NCBI GenBank assembly: GCA_051277005.1
Contig: JBNMPS010000001.1
Span: 9,360-73,359 of the forward strand
From: Dasania sp051277005
GTDB lineage: Bacteria > Pseudomonadota > Gammaproteobacteria > Pseudomonadales > Dasaniaceae
Reading direction: 5' to 3'
DNA: 64,000 bases
The position numbers and the translations under genes are program-made. This document shows positions 27,610-36,525 of this stretch, piece after piece. Below the pieces are notes generated by a model that was not told the DNA's origin, did not search any database, and saw only the letters and a program-made list of their open reading frames with translations. The stretch's first letter is position 1, and every line of letters begins with the position of its first letter.

Positions 27610-27700
27610 GTCATACCGGTCTTGAACGTCATACCGGCCTTGAGCCGGTATCCAAGAAAAGTTGATCGTCATACCGGCCTTGAGCCGGTATCCAGGAAAA
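27610..27700. repeat. Tandem REP-like palindromes after waaF
   Basis: One truncated and two complete copies of the unit with stem ATACCGGC / GCCGGTAT (for example at 27629-27655 and 27669-27695), each followed by CCAAGAAAAG or CCAGGAAAAG. Spacing is 40 bases, matching the larger array at 28241-28520. Confidence 0.85.
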
Positions 27701-27707
27701 GTTGGAC

Positions 27708-27780
27708 GAGAGTTTGGAAGCTGCAGCTAATTGAAAAAGTGAACCCAAATTGGGATGACTTGTGGTTTGATATCATCTAG
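27708..27780 (+). pseudogene. 3' fragment of a duplicated GIY-YIG gene
   Basis: These 73 bases match the last 73 bases of the intact GIY-YIG gene (28110-28182), offset by 402 bases, with only a few mismatches. The match continues past the stop codon into flanking palindromes as far as about 27856. The fragment codes for LEAAANZ-like text only as a C-terminal tail (KLQLIEKVNPNWDDLWFDII) and has no start. It is a remnant of a partial tandem duplication. Confidence 0.85.
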
Positions 27781-27784
27781 TGAT

Positions 27785-27872
27785 GCTGGATTCCGGGTCA
27801 GGCCCGGAATGACAGCTTGATACCGGTATCCAGGAAAGTTGACCGTCATGCCGGCCTTGAGCCGGTATCCAG
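27785..27872. repeat. REP-like palindromes upstream of the GIY-YIG gene
   Basis: An inverse-type palindrome (GATTCCGGG-tcagg-CCCGGAATG, 27789-27812) is followed by a half copy and one complete ATGCCGGC / GCCGGTAT copy (27846-27872). The last copy ends about 20 bases before the GIY-YIG start codon. Confidence 0.8.
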
Positions 27873-27891
27873 AATATAAAAGGAGCCAAGG

Positions 27892-28182
27892 ATGGCGAAG
27901 CAATCGGCAGTATATATATTGGCCAGTAAGCGAAATGGCACTTTGTATGTTGGCGTGACCAGTAATTTAGTTCAGCGCATTTGGCAGCACAGAAACAACG
28001 AAGCGGATAGCTTCACAAAAAAACATAGTATACATAGGCTGGTTTATTATGAGCAAACATCCAGCATTACTGCGGCAATTGTAAGAGAAAAGAATCTGAA
28101 GAACTGGAAGAGAGCCTGGAAGCTGCAGCTAATTGAAAAAGCGAACCCAAATTGGGATGATTTGTGGTTTGATATCATCTAG
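27892..28182 (+). CDS. Single-domain GIY-YIG endonuclease-like protein
   Basis: A 96-residue GIY-YIG domain. It opens with VYILASKRNGTLYVGVTS (the GIY and YIG strands are VYIL and YVG), then the catalytic-helix Arg in LVQRIWQHRN, and the catalytic Glu region REKNLKNWKRAWKLQLIE. It belongs to the short YhbQ/UPF0213-like group, which is common but poorly characterised. A strong AAAGGAG ribosome binding site precedes the ATG. It is embedded in REP-like palindromes on both sides and has a broken partial copy upstream. A role in repeat spread is only an inference. Confidence 0.85.
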   Translation: MAKQSAVYILASKRNGTLYVGVTSNLVQRIWQHRNNEADSFTKKHSIHRLVYYEQTSSITAAIVREKNLKNWKRAWKLQLIEKANPNWDDLWFDII

Positions 28183-28185
28183 TGA

Positions 28186-28523
28186 TCCTGGATTCCGGGT
28201 CAGGCCCGGAATGACAGCTTGATGCCGGTATCCAGGAAAGTTGACCGTCATGCCAGCTTAGAGCCGGTATCCAGGGAAAGTTGACCGTCATGCCAGCTTA
28301 GAGCCGGTATCCAGGAAAAGTTGATCGTCATACCGGCCTTGAGACGGTATCCAGGAAAAGTTGACCGTCATAACGGCCTTGAGACGGTATCTAGGAAAAA
28401 TTGACCGACATACCAGCCTAGGGCCGGTATCCAGGAAAAGTTGACCGTCATACCGGCCTTGAGCCGGTATCCAGGAAAAGTTGACCGTCATACCGGCCTT
28501 GAGCCGGTATCCAGAGGCTTGCA
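28186..28523. repeat. 40-bp tandem array of REP-like palindromes (7 units)
   Basis: Seven units start at 28241, 28281, 28321, 28361, 28401, 28441 and 28481, exactly 40 bases apart. Each has the form TTGACCGTCATACCGGCCTT then GAGCCGGTATCCAGGAAAAG, with an 8-bp stem ATACCGGC / GCCGGTAT and a 5-base loop. Copies differ by 0-5 bases; the last two are identical across the unit core. An inverse palindrome (28190-28213) precedes the array. The array separates waaF and waaC, which are normally adjacent. Confidence 0.93.
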
Positions 28524-28633
28524 GGGTCAGATATTTAATAGCGCTGAACATATTCAGTGCCGATAAACAGAATTGAAATTATCTCAGCTGGCATAAATAC
28601 TATGCTGAACGCTAAAAAAAGGTCATCGCTTAA

Positions 28634-29668
28634 ATGCGCGTACTCGTCATTAAAACATCCTCCATGGGTGATGTCATACACACCCTGCCAGCATTAAACG
28701 ATGCGGTCAAAGCAATACCCGGTATTCGATTTGACTGGGTTGTAGAAGAGGGTTTTGATGAAATCCCCAGTTGGCATCCTGCCGTTGAAGACGTTATCCC
28801 GGTTGCTATCCGTCGCTGGCGCAAAAGTATTTTTCAGGCCATGCGCAGCGCCGAGTGGAAACAATGTAAACAAATGTTGCGCCAGCGCCATTACGATTGT
28901 GTGATTGATGCCCAGGGGTTGTTAAAAAGTGCTTGGCTTGCGCGTTACACCCGTGCGCCTCGTTTTGGTTACGACAAAGAGTCTGTGCGCGAACGTTTAG
29001 CGACGTTTGTCTATCATCACAAAATCAATGTGCCTAAAAAACTGCATGCGGTTGAGCGCACTCGGCGTTTGTTTGCCGAGTCGTTGGGTTATAAGTTGCC
29101 GCAACAAAATGGTAATGCTGTTAAGGGTACTTACGGTATCGATAAAAGCCGATTTAAAACCTCAGGTGAGATTCAACCCAACATCGTTTTTTTGCACGGG
29201 ACTACACGCCACAATAAACATTGGCCAGAAGATTACTGGGTGAGCTTGTGTAAAAAAATCTGCGCTCAAGGTTATAAGGTCTATTTACCTTGGGGTAATG
29301 AGGTCGAGCGTAATAGAGCCAAATTTATCGCCCAAAAAACAAACTGTGCTGAAGTATTGCCCAAATTAAATATTCGCGGAGTTGCCTGTGTGTTGGCTAA
29401 AGCGAGTGCCGTCGTGGCGGTTGATACCGGCTTGGGCCATTTAACGGCCGCATTAAATATCCCCGCTATTTCTTTATACGGCACAACCTCACCCGATTTA
29501 GTGGGGGCCTACGGTGAGAATCAAATTCATCTTTGCGCTAAAGACTTCCCCGCAGTAAGTGATACCAGTATCGACCCTTTCGAGATGGCGGCATTAACCC
29601 CTGAGATAGTGGCGGATAAATTACTTCCATTGTTGCCCGTTATTTCACAGCCTAAGGTCTTAGGTTAA
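28634..29668 (+). CDS. waaC: LPS heptosyltransferase I WaaC
   Basis: A 344-residue GT9 enzyme that adds the first heptose to Kdo2-lipid A. The N-terminal VLVIKTSSMGDVIHTLPAL, central HGTTRHNKHWPEDYW and C-terminal AVDTGLGHLTAALNIPAISLYG blocks are all characteristic. The ATG follows AAAAAAAGG. It starts the second part of the core operon (waaC-waaG-waaP-kinase), with 5 bases between it and waaG. Confidence 0.95.
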   Translation: MRVLVIKTSSMGDVIHTLPALNDAVKAIPGIRFDWVVEEGFDEIPSWHPAVEDVIPVAIRRWRKSIFQAMRSAEWKQCKQMLRQRHYDCVIDAQGLLKSAWLARYTRAPRFGYDKESVRERLATFVYHHKINVPKKLHAVERTRRLFAESLGYKLPQQNGNAVKGTYGIDKSRFKTSGEIQPNIVFLHGTTRHNKHWPEDYWVSLCKKICAQGYKVYLPWGNEVERNRAKFIAQKTNCAEVLPKLNIRGVACVLAKASAVVAVDTGLGHLTAALNIPAISLYGTTSPDLVGAYGENQIHLCAKDFPAVSDTSIDPFEMAALTPEIVADKLLPLLPVISQPKVLG

Positions 29669-29673
29669 CGACT

Positions 29674-30816
29674 ATGAAAATTGCATTCTGCCTTTATAAA
29701 TATTTCCCCTACGGTGGATTGCAACGCGACTTTATGCGATTTTTGCAAGAGGCTCAAAGTCGCGGCTATGATTGCCGTATCTATTGCATTAAATGGCAGG
29801 GTGAACGACCTAGTCATGTCGATTTGCGGTTTGTGCCTGTAAAAGCGTTTAGTAATCACCGTCGTAACGAAAAATACGCCCGCTGGGTGCAGCAAGATTT
29901 AGCCCGTGACCCGGTCGATGTGGTGTTTGGTTTTAACAAAATGCCAGGGCTGGATATATATTATGCGGCAGACTCCTGCTATGAAGATAAAGCTAAAAAT
30001 AGTCGTGGCTGGTTGTATCGTTTAAGCGCCCGTTACAAACATTTCTCCAAATATGAACAGGAAGTTTTTTCTCGCGGCCATCAATCCGATATTTTACTGA
30101 TATCCGAAATCGAAAAAAACAAATTTGTTGAGCACTATCAAACCGAAGCGCGGCGCATGCACATGCTGCCGCCTGGTATTAGTAAAGACCGCTGCGCGCC
30201 CGACAATGCCTTAGAGGTTCGCCAGCAATTTAGGCAAGAGTTTGGTCTAGCCGATGATGACAATTTACTGTTGTTTGTAGGGTCGGGCTTTATCAAAAAA
30301 GGTTTGGATAGGGCTATTACGGCATTAGCTGGTTTGCCTAAAGACGTACAAAATAAAACCCGTTTATTTATTTTGGGGCAAGATAAACAAACCAGGTTTG
30401 AACAGTTGGCCAAGCAGCTTAATGTGGCGGACAACGTTAGCTTTATGTCGGGCCGTGATGATGTGCCTCGCTTTTTATTAGGGGCCGACGTGCTGGTGCA
30501 CCCAGCATTAGATGAGGCGGCCGGCATTGTCTTACTAGAGGCTTTGGTCGCAGGCTTGCCCGTATTGGTAACGGATGTCTGCGGTTATGCTCCGTTTATT
30601 GATAAGGCTAAGGCGGGGGTTGTTTTGTTGTCGCCATTTAAACAAGAGATGATGAATAAAATTTTGCTGATGATGCTCGATAAACAGCAAGCTAAGCGAT
30701 GGCAAAAAAATGCCATCGCCTATTCCAAAGCAGAAGATTTGTATAGCATGCATGCAACTGGCATCGATATTTTAGAGCGCAGTTACCGGCGCCTGAAAAA
30801 TAAAGTGGGTGGATAA
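29674..30816 (+). CDS. waaG: LPS core glycosyltransferase WaaG
   Basis: A 380-residue GT4-family enzyme expected to add the first outer-core hexose to heptose II. The N-terminal Rossmann start (MKIAFCLYKYFPYGGLQRD), FVGSGFIKKGLDRAI in the donor domain and the EX7E-type motif DEAAGIVLLEALVAGLPVL fit WaaG. Its stop overlaps the next start (TAATG), so it is coupled to waaP. A broken paralogue lies at 33139-33533 on the other strand. Confidence 0.94.
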   Translation: MKIAFCLYKYFPYGGLQRDFMRFLQEAQSRGYDCRIYCIKWQGERPSHVDLRFVPVKAFSNHRRNEKYARWVQQDLARDPVDVVFGFNKMPGLDIYYAADSCYEDKAKNSRGWLYRLSARYKHFSKYEQEVFSRGHQSDILLISEIEKNKFVEHYQTEARRMHMLPPGISKDRCAPDNALEVRQQFRQEFGLADDDNLLLFVGSGFIKKGLDRAITALAGLPKDVQNKTRLFILGQDKQTRFEQLAKQLNVADNVSFMSGRDDVPRFLLGADVLVHPALDEAAGIVLLEALVAGLPVLVTDVCGYAPFIDKAKAGVVLLSPFKQEMMNKILLMMLDKQQAKRWQKNAIAYSKAEDLYSMHATGIDILERSYRRLKNKVGG

Positions 30817-31643
30817 TGGAACTTTATATTCGGGGTGATATAGAACAGGTTTGGGGTGACAGCGATCCCTTCGATGAAGTGGCAAAGCTGCAGGGCGAGG
30901 TGTATCGCAATAAAGAAGGCCGGACAACGCTGCAAACAACCATCGGTGACCGTAGCTTTTTTCTCAAGATCCATCGTGGCATAGGTTGGAAAGAGATTTT
31001 CAAAAACGTACTGCAGTGTCGTTTGCCAATAATCGGTGCCAGTAATGAGTTTGAGGCGGCAGAGAAATTAGCCGGCCTGGGGGTGAATACACTCACCACC
31101 GCGGCCTTTGGTAAAAAAGGCTTAAACCCCGCCAAACAACTCTCTTTTATCCTTACTGAAGACTTAGTTGATACCATCAGCCTAGAAGATTACTGCGCTG
31201 ACTGGCCGGTTAATAAACCCAGTTTTGCGCATAAAAAAGCATTGATTGAATTGGTCGCTAACGTTAGCCGTATCATGCACGGCGCGGGCATTAATCATCG
31301 TGATTACTATATTTGTCACTTTTTGTTGGCGAAAAGCTCATTGCAAGATTTAACGCATCCAATATGTTTTTTAATCGACCTGCACCGAGCGCAAATGAGA
31401 AGTAAAACGCCAGTGCGGTGGGCGGTGAAAGATATCGCGGGCTTGTATTTTTCAGCGATGGATATTGGGATCACTAAGCGCGACTGTTTACGGTTCATGA
31501 AAGTGTATTGCCAAGCGCAAAACACCGAACAAGTCCGCTCAAAAATTGAGGTAAGCTTTTGGTGTAGTGTCAACGACAAGGCGCTGGCGTTATATCGAAA
31601 AGATCATGGTAAGGCTTCTCCCTGCGAAACTTGGTGGCAGTAG
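30816..31643 (+). CDS. waaP: LPS core heptose(I) kinase WaaP
   Basis: A 275-residue protein-kinase-fold enzyme that phosphorylates heptose I of the LPS core, which is needed for outer-membrane stability. The catalytic loop GINHRDYYICHFLL and the metal-binding FLIDLHRAQMR are intact. The catalytic Asp is in HRDYY. Translationally coupled to waaG upstream (TAATG) and to the next kinase gene downstream (TAGTG). Confidence 0.94.
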   Translation: MELYIRGDIEQVWGDSDPFDEVAKLQGEVYRNKEGRTTLQTTIGDRSFFLKIHRGIGWKEIFKNVLQCRLPIIGASNEFEAAEKLAGLGVNTLTTAAFGKKGLNPAKQLSFILTEDLVDTISLEDYCADWPVNKPSFAHKKALIELVANVSRIMHGAGINHRDYYICHFLLAKSSLQDLTHPICFLIDLHRAQMRSKTPVRWAVKDIAGLYFSAMDIGITKRDCLRFMKVYCQAQNTEQVRSKIEVSFWCSVNDKALALYRKDHGKASPCETWWQ

Positions 31644-32440
31644 TGGTGGCGCCTAAATACGCAATCGAGCACATCTCAACTGATTCGGCATTAGACTCTA
31701 TTAATGATAGTGCTTTTGAAAAACTATTCTGTGATGCGTGGAGTTGCGCGGTAGTCATAAAAGAAAATGGGAAAATAGAGTCGCGTAGTGTCAGTATTAA
31801 TAAGAAGATCTATTTTGCTAAGCAGTATACCTTTGCAAATGGTTGTGCGCTTTGGCTATATACTAAAAAATGGCACAAATTTAATCGTATGCTCAGCGCG
31901 GCGAAGGTCATGGAGCAAAAATCAGTAGCTGTTCCGACGTTGTTTAGAGTGATTGTTGATCTACAGCAGCGTCGGCTATTTAGCCTCAGTGAATTTTCCG
32001 CACAAGGCAAAGATTTACGATGTCTTATTGGCGATGACCTTGATAGCGACTTTGCGAAAAATAATCTAACAATAAAAATCGCAAAAATGATGGCCTGTCT
32101 ACATGGTAAAGCGAATGTGGTACATGGAGATTTCAAATGGGCCAATATTCTATATGACAGCCTAACCAGTGAGGTGATGTTGGTCGATATTGATGGCGCA
32201 AGAGTTGCTAAGCCTGGATCTAAGTTGTTCTTTCGTGATGTGGCACGATTTATAGTCGATTGTGAAGAGGCTGGGCTGTCGAAGCAATTAATAAAACAAA
32301 CGCTTGAGTGTTATAGCGAATTTATGAGATTGCCATTAAACCGCGTAATGCAGGAAGTAGAAAAATTCCATATGCGGTTTAAAAAAAGGCATGAAAAAAG
32401 ATACGGGAAGAGTTTTCGATTGCTTAACCCTGACAGATAA
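31643..32440 (+). CDS. InaA/RfaP-type lipopolysaccharide kinase-like protein
   Basis: About 265 residues. The kinase catalytic loop VVHGDFKWANIL and the DFG-equivalent MLVDIDGARV are present, as in the LPS kinase (InaA) family encoded after waaP in Pseudomonas. The start is taken as the GTG at 31643 because it overlaps the waaP stop as TAGTG; in-frame TTG and GTG codons slightly upstream (31631, 31634) are alternatives. It probably phosphorylates an LPS core sugar. The next 4 kb hold further, mostly broken, kinases of this type. Confidence 0.85.
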   Translation: MVAPKYAIEHISTDSALDSINDSAFEKLFCDAWSCAVVIKENGKIESRSVSINKKIYFAKQYTFANGCALWLYTKKWHKFNRMLSAAKVMEQKSVAVPTLFRVIVDLQQRRLFSLSEFSAQGKDLRCLIGDDLDSDFAKNNLTIKIAKMMACLHGKANVVHGDFKWANILYDSLTSEVMLVDIDGARVAKPGSKLFFRDVARFIVDCEEAGLSKQLIKQTLECYSEFMRLPLNRVMQEVEKFHMRFKKRHEKRYGKSFRLLNPDR

Positions 32441-33138
32441 AACAGATTGATAAAAGAGAGTTATACCGTGAAAGACGCCGACACAGGCCATTTGTTTTTT
32501 GTAAAGACCGAACTAGAAAGAGTTGTTGCCAATATGATTGCGACATCTTATGGCAGTGATGCAAAATGTTTTTTATTCGCGTATAAAAAATCTTGCTAGG
32601 CTCTTTTCTTTGGGATGGCTGGCTAGACTCAAAGTGTCTTAACCTAAAAGAAAAAAGATGTTTATTGGCGGGTCAGAGAATAGTACTTACTCATTTAAAG
32701 ACAGTTGATGCGGTAGTTAATAAAGCATTGCCAAAATACGAGTTAAATAGAAATACATTTGTCACGGTTAAAAGGCAGTAATAGTAACTATACAACCAGC
32801 TATTTCCAGCCTCGAACGTGAGCGTTAATATCATTCCGCATGGTGCATCAAGCTTCTATCGAGGTCAGGTGACGGCTAAAGATGTGGTTAGAATACGTCG
32901 TAAAAACAATCCTCTGATAAGATTAATCTATCCAGAGTTAGAGTGTTTTTCCTTCCAGGGCGAGCGCTATGGCGCTGATTAAGAGGTGGTGAAAACCATC
33001 TTTACATCCCCAGGGCACAATTTAGATCACCCCAAGGAGAAAGTTATAGACTTGGGGTGTTTTAGCAATAGCGTGCCCGGCCCCGAGCTCAATGATGATG
33101 TGCTTATTGTTGGGCAGCCAGTATTTATGCGCGAGCGG
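32441..33138 (+). other. Decayed coding region after the kinase gene
   Basis: Several short rightward frames follow one another without good starts: 32468-32599, 32593-32781, about 32808-32982 and 32986-33189. They look like pieces of former genes. One piece reads QLFPASNVSVNIIPHGASSF, which resembles the linker of GT4-type glycosyltransferases (IPHG), and continues as RIRRKNNPLIRLIYPELE before a stop. I cannot assign the others. No intact gene is supported. Confidence 0.5.
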
Positions 33139-33533
33139 TTAACGCCAAAAAAAGTGGCCGCAATAGATAGTAGAATTATAGCGGGGTAGTAGTTTTATCC
33201 ATGCAGATTTTTCTTTTTTTATTTTTTCAGATAGGCAAACATTACCGGAAAAATAAAAATCAATGCCCGGTATTTTATTAAAGCTAATCACGCTGTCGAA
33301 GTACTTTTGTTTTTTACAGTTTTCAAGCGCAAGGGCCAATTGCTGCATTTTTTTATGATTAGCCTTGGCGGTAAACGGGACAACATGGCGGTCAACACCT
33401 TGAATAAGTTCCCCTTCATGATCAGAGGTAATCACCTCGACGTGATGGCCTCGTTCAATAAATAACTTGGCAATGTGTAGTATTTTTTTTGCAGGCCGCC
33501 AAAATCAAAATAGCGGTTGATGACAAGGACTAT
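33139..33533 (-). pseudogene. Broken WaaG-like glycosyltransferase
   Basis: Minus-strand translation gives IVLVINRYFDFGGLQ, then after a frameshift ILHIAKLFIERGHHVEVITS, VDRHVVPFTAKANHKK and SFNKIPGIDFYFSGNVC, which parallel the N-terminal third of the intact WaaG at 29674 (FGFNKMPGLDIYYAADSC). The frame break sits at an eight-base T run on the plus strand (33483-33490); nine would restore it. No start codon is found in the first part, and the donor-binding C-terminal half is missing. A clear remnant of a second WaaG-type gene in the opposite orientation. Confidence 0.75.
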
Positions 33534-33642
33534 TGATAGAGGTGTAGCGTTGGCTTGTGGCTCAGTGAGGTGGGCTAGGTAATGAATGTATGGGTTAGTG
33601 GCTGAATTGTACTCGTCATGCGTTCTTACACAATCGCGCTCT

Positions 33643-34156
33643 TTAGGTGTCGCTTAGTAATAATGTGCAGAGTTGCTGTTCAGTAAAGGGCGTGTAATCA
33701 GGCGAGCCAAGCCTATAAATAGCTTTTTTAAGTGACTTATAGAGCTTGTCTGTTGAGCGATATTTGCGAACGGATGTGTCCAGCCACCAGATTGTCTCAT
33801 CAATAATATATATTCTCGAGGTTAATATCGGTGTTAAGTACATTGTTATCTATCATGGTTTTTATGTCGTTAATAATTTTGGGTTGTAGTGCTTTAGCTT
33901 TTGCGGGTGATGTCAGGCAGAGGCTTTGTAGGGTGTAGCCATGTAGATAATCCATGACAAGGTAGATGGATACGCCCTGTTTAGTGAGCTCAAAGCCTCC
34001 TTCCGAAACGGCAGGGCATTTGATACCTAGTTGGCTGAGTATTTTTTGGCCGCTACTTTCGGTGAAAAATTTATGGGGCTCTAAAAAGCAGCGTTTAATG
34101 AATAGTAAGTAAGAGATGGGTTTATAGGATTTCAAAATAGACTGGTCATTACTCAA
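33643..34156 (-). pseudogene. Frameshifted lipopolysaccharide kinase-like gene
   Basis: The first frame (34156-33800) has kinase features: GVSIYLVMDYLHGYTLQSL (hinge) and NVLNTDINLENIYY (catalytic loop). It stops exactly where the metal-binding motif should follow. The second frame (33843-33643) supplies it: RIYIIDETIWWLDTSVRKYR. The break lies in the TA-rich run at about 33808-33818; one extra TA unit would join the frames. The C-terminus (YTPFTEQQLCTLLLSD) looks complete. It is either a real pseudogene or a sequencing slip. Confidence 0.7.
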
Positions 34157-34245
34157 TACAATAGAGCGCTTAGTTTATGTAACTTCTTGTGTAAAAGTAC
34201 TGAGGTCAACGGCTGAGCGTTGCTTGAATAATGATATGCGCATTA

Positions 34246-34989
34246 TTAGGTTTGAGATGCCTTGTAGTGGTCAGCGTGAGGTAATCCTCCATGCTCAAAG
34301 CGCCAATAGACTTTATTCATGACTACTTTCTGGAGTTTAGCCTGTTTTTGAGGGGCTATACCCATATCGTTAGCGTAGGAGCTAAAAAAGACGTCGCGCT
34401 CAGCTGCGGAAATATAATTATCGGGGAGCATCATCGCTTGAACTAGATTGCGTTTAAATTCACGTTGTTTACGAAGTGGTTTACGGGTTCTGTCGTTGTC
34501 AATGAGAGCCAGCTTGTTGTAATTATTTGAGTCGGTTATGAAAATGTTGCTGGGGCGGATGTCGCCATGAACGATTCCGTGATTATGCAATTTTGCTACC
34601 AGTCGTCCAATAGACTCAAAAAGCTGTTTTCTATCCTTTTTCAAAAGGTCTGGGGTGCTGTCGAGGTAATCAAAGGCACCGGTTCCGGCAACTTTCTCCA
34701 TGATAATGTAAGCATTGCCGTTACCGCATCCGGTAGAGAGTATTTGAGGAGTAAATACTTGAATGTCGGCTAATAAAGCCGTGCCCGATAACGCCCGTTT
34801 GCTGCGTGTGAGGCCAACTAGCGCTTTGAGGCGCTCTTTTAAAGTGGCGCCAATATAGATTTTCAGGATGCGTGGCTTTGAGCAGTGCTCAGCAACATAA
34901 ACCCGGCTGTTGAGTTTTAGTTGTTGCCAATCTGAAGGGTTGATTCCCAAGTCATGGAGCAAAGCTATTGCTTTTGAAGTGCTGTTCAC
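34246..34989 (-). CDS. InaA-type lipopolysaccharide kinase-like protein
   Basis: A 247-residue kinase-fold protein with GIVHGDIRPSNIFI (catalytic loop, Asp in HGD), then LALIDNDRTRKPLRKQREFKRNL, which is the metal-binding and C-terminal pattern of the LPS kinase InaA family; the match to the Pseudomonas genes downstream of waaP is from memory. No membrane segment. It appears intact, unlike its neighbours. Likely modifies LPS core sugars, by family analogy. Confidence 0.8.
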   Translation of the reverse strand: MNSTSKAIALLHDLGINPSDWQQLKLNSRVYVAEHCSKPRILKIYIGATLKERLKALVGLTRSKRALSGTALLADIQVFTPQILSTGCGNGNAYIIMEKVAGTGAFDYLDSTPDLLKKDRKQLFESIGRLVAKLHNHGIVHGDIRPSNIFITDSNNYNKLALIDNDRTRKPLRKQREFKRNLVQAMMLPDNYISAAERDVFFSSYANDMGIAPQKQAKLQKVVMNKVYWRFEHGGLPHADHYKASQT

Positions 34990-35196
34990 AAAAGTCCTTG
35001 TTCTGGGTAAATTATTTCCGATGAGTCTTTCCGGTTGAGTGGCATCCGAAAGAGTAGCGGCAGTGTTAATAGATAGCGAAAAATTATACCGATTGTTGAA
35101 CGAAGCCGCTATGTAGCAAAGTTAAAAACCCCCGTTATTCAGTAATACTTCCTCTGCGTACTCAACCCCGAGTACGACAGCTAGAGGAATTACCCA

Positions 35197-35756
35197 ATGA
35201 ACAAAGCACAGCAGGCCAGGTTCGACTTACTGTACCAAAAGCATATTAACGCATTACTCCGTCAAGGCAAGGCCGAAAACGCCATCGGTGCATACTCACG
35301 CGCGCTTCGGCGTATCACTGAGTTTTTCGGTCTCTGCCTCGATAAGTTAATCCAAGAGCATCTATTGAACTACATCGACTCCCTCATCAAGACCCATTCG
35401 TGGAGCACCGTAAAGGTGGGCCGCAGCGGTCTTTAGTTCTTTTTTAAGTACATCCTCAAAAAAACCTGGCAGTGGGTTGATACTTCCGCGTTCTGCTCAC
35501 GCCCCTTATCTATCTCCTTGTAGACAATATCGTCAAATCCCCACAACAGAAAAGCCTGCCGGATATCCTTACCCTCAAAGAAATTGAACGGCCCATTAGT
35601 GGTACCTGCGAGCTGCGTTACCAAGCCTTTATTCTGGTGGCCTTCAGCATGGGGCTGCGCATCCATGAAACCTTAAGTCTCAAAGTAGGCGAGGTCTTCG
35701 TTCGGCTTAAAAAACTCACGGCGCTTAAAAACGTCGTGTACCTAAAAACCCCTTGA
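35197..35756 (+). pseudogene. Dead IS91-associated-type tyrosine recombinase
   Basis: The first frame starts MNKAQQARFDLLYQKH and runs through the SAM-like N-terminal domain to HSWSTVKVGRSGL, where TAG at 35434 replaces an expected Gln codon. The same frame continues FFFKYILKKTWQWVDT, then a shift of frame leads to KSLPDILTLKEIE and LRYQAFILVAFSMGLRIHE, the start of the catalytic domain. The catalytic His and final Tyr are absent. This pattern matches tyrosine recombinases found with IS91-type elements. It signals past mobile-element activity in the decayed region. Confidence 0.8.
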
Positions 35757-36525
35757 TGATTTATTGACTATAAAGAACAGTGTGTTGCGGCAAGGCCGGG
35801 CTTGCTCAACAAGCAGATAGGTCGCGGCAAGCGCGACACATCCTTATTAGTTGGGCGGCCTGGTTTTTATGATAAAACTGAAGAAAGTTCAGATGCCATA
35901 TTACCCGTGTGCAATAATACGCATATATTATTATATTGGTGGCAGGATAAGAGTTGCGGCGCCTGTAATGGCGGGTCGCTATTAGTTTTTTGGTCAATAT
36001 CTTGCTGGTGCAGCTTTCTCCGACGTTAGGCTGTATTGAGCCTTTACCTGAGATAACTATCTTTATAAGTGTCTTGTTGCCTTTGAAATTGAATTCGATG
36101 GGGTTGCTAATTGTCGATGATAATTCTGTGATTGACTGTTGATCTCTTGGGCTTCTTGTTAAAGTGCCCTTTATCGTCCTTGGTAAGAAATATCTTGATG
36201 AATGCTCGTTTGCAGTGTGAGCCGATTAAGCAGGCTTTGGGTGTTGGCTAGACATTGCGAGTCAATAACTCTTTATAAAAATTTTTGGATGGCTATTGTG
36301 GGCCACAAAAATATTGCTGCTAGTCTAAGTAATTGGCCAGTCCTCGGGGAGCTGTCTATTGGCTAGTAGCTTGATCGCCTCTGCAAGTAGTTTGGGCTGG
36401 TTTTAGAGGGTTTGAGCTAATGCTTAATCAATGAGTGGCAGGAAGAAATATTCGTTAGCGGTTTAAATTTCTCAGTTGTGAAATCGCGGGGGGTGCCAGG
36501 AGACATTATGGGAGGTAGTGGCCAG
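35757..36525. other. Long non-coding stretch before the GT4 gene
   Basis: About 770 bases with no supported gene. A 75-codon frame at 35802-36029 has no family similarity or ribosome binding site. The sequence is T-rich after 36030 and has stops in all frames. It is probably the decayed remainder of the mobile-element insertion. The GT4 promoter should lie near its right end. Confidence 0.5.

Noticed and set aside
28241..28520. Possible CRISPR array with 40-bp period
   Set aside because: The whole 40 bp is repeated, with no unique spacers, and no cas genes are nearby.
28288..28551. 87-codon leftward frame with repeated peptide SWIPAQGRYD-like segments
   Set aside because: It is the translation of the palindrome array in a stop-free frame, with no ribosome binding site.
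36025..36035. Possible integron attC core (GTTAGGC)
   Set aside because: Only one 7-base core was seen, with no partner site or integron integrase.
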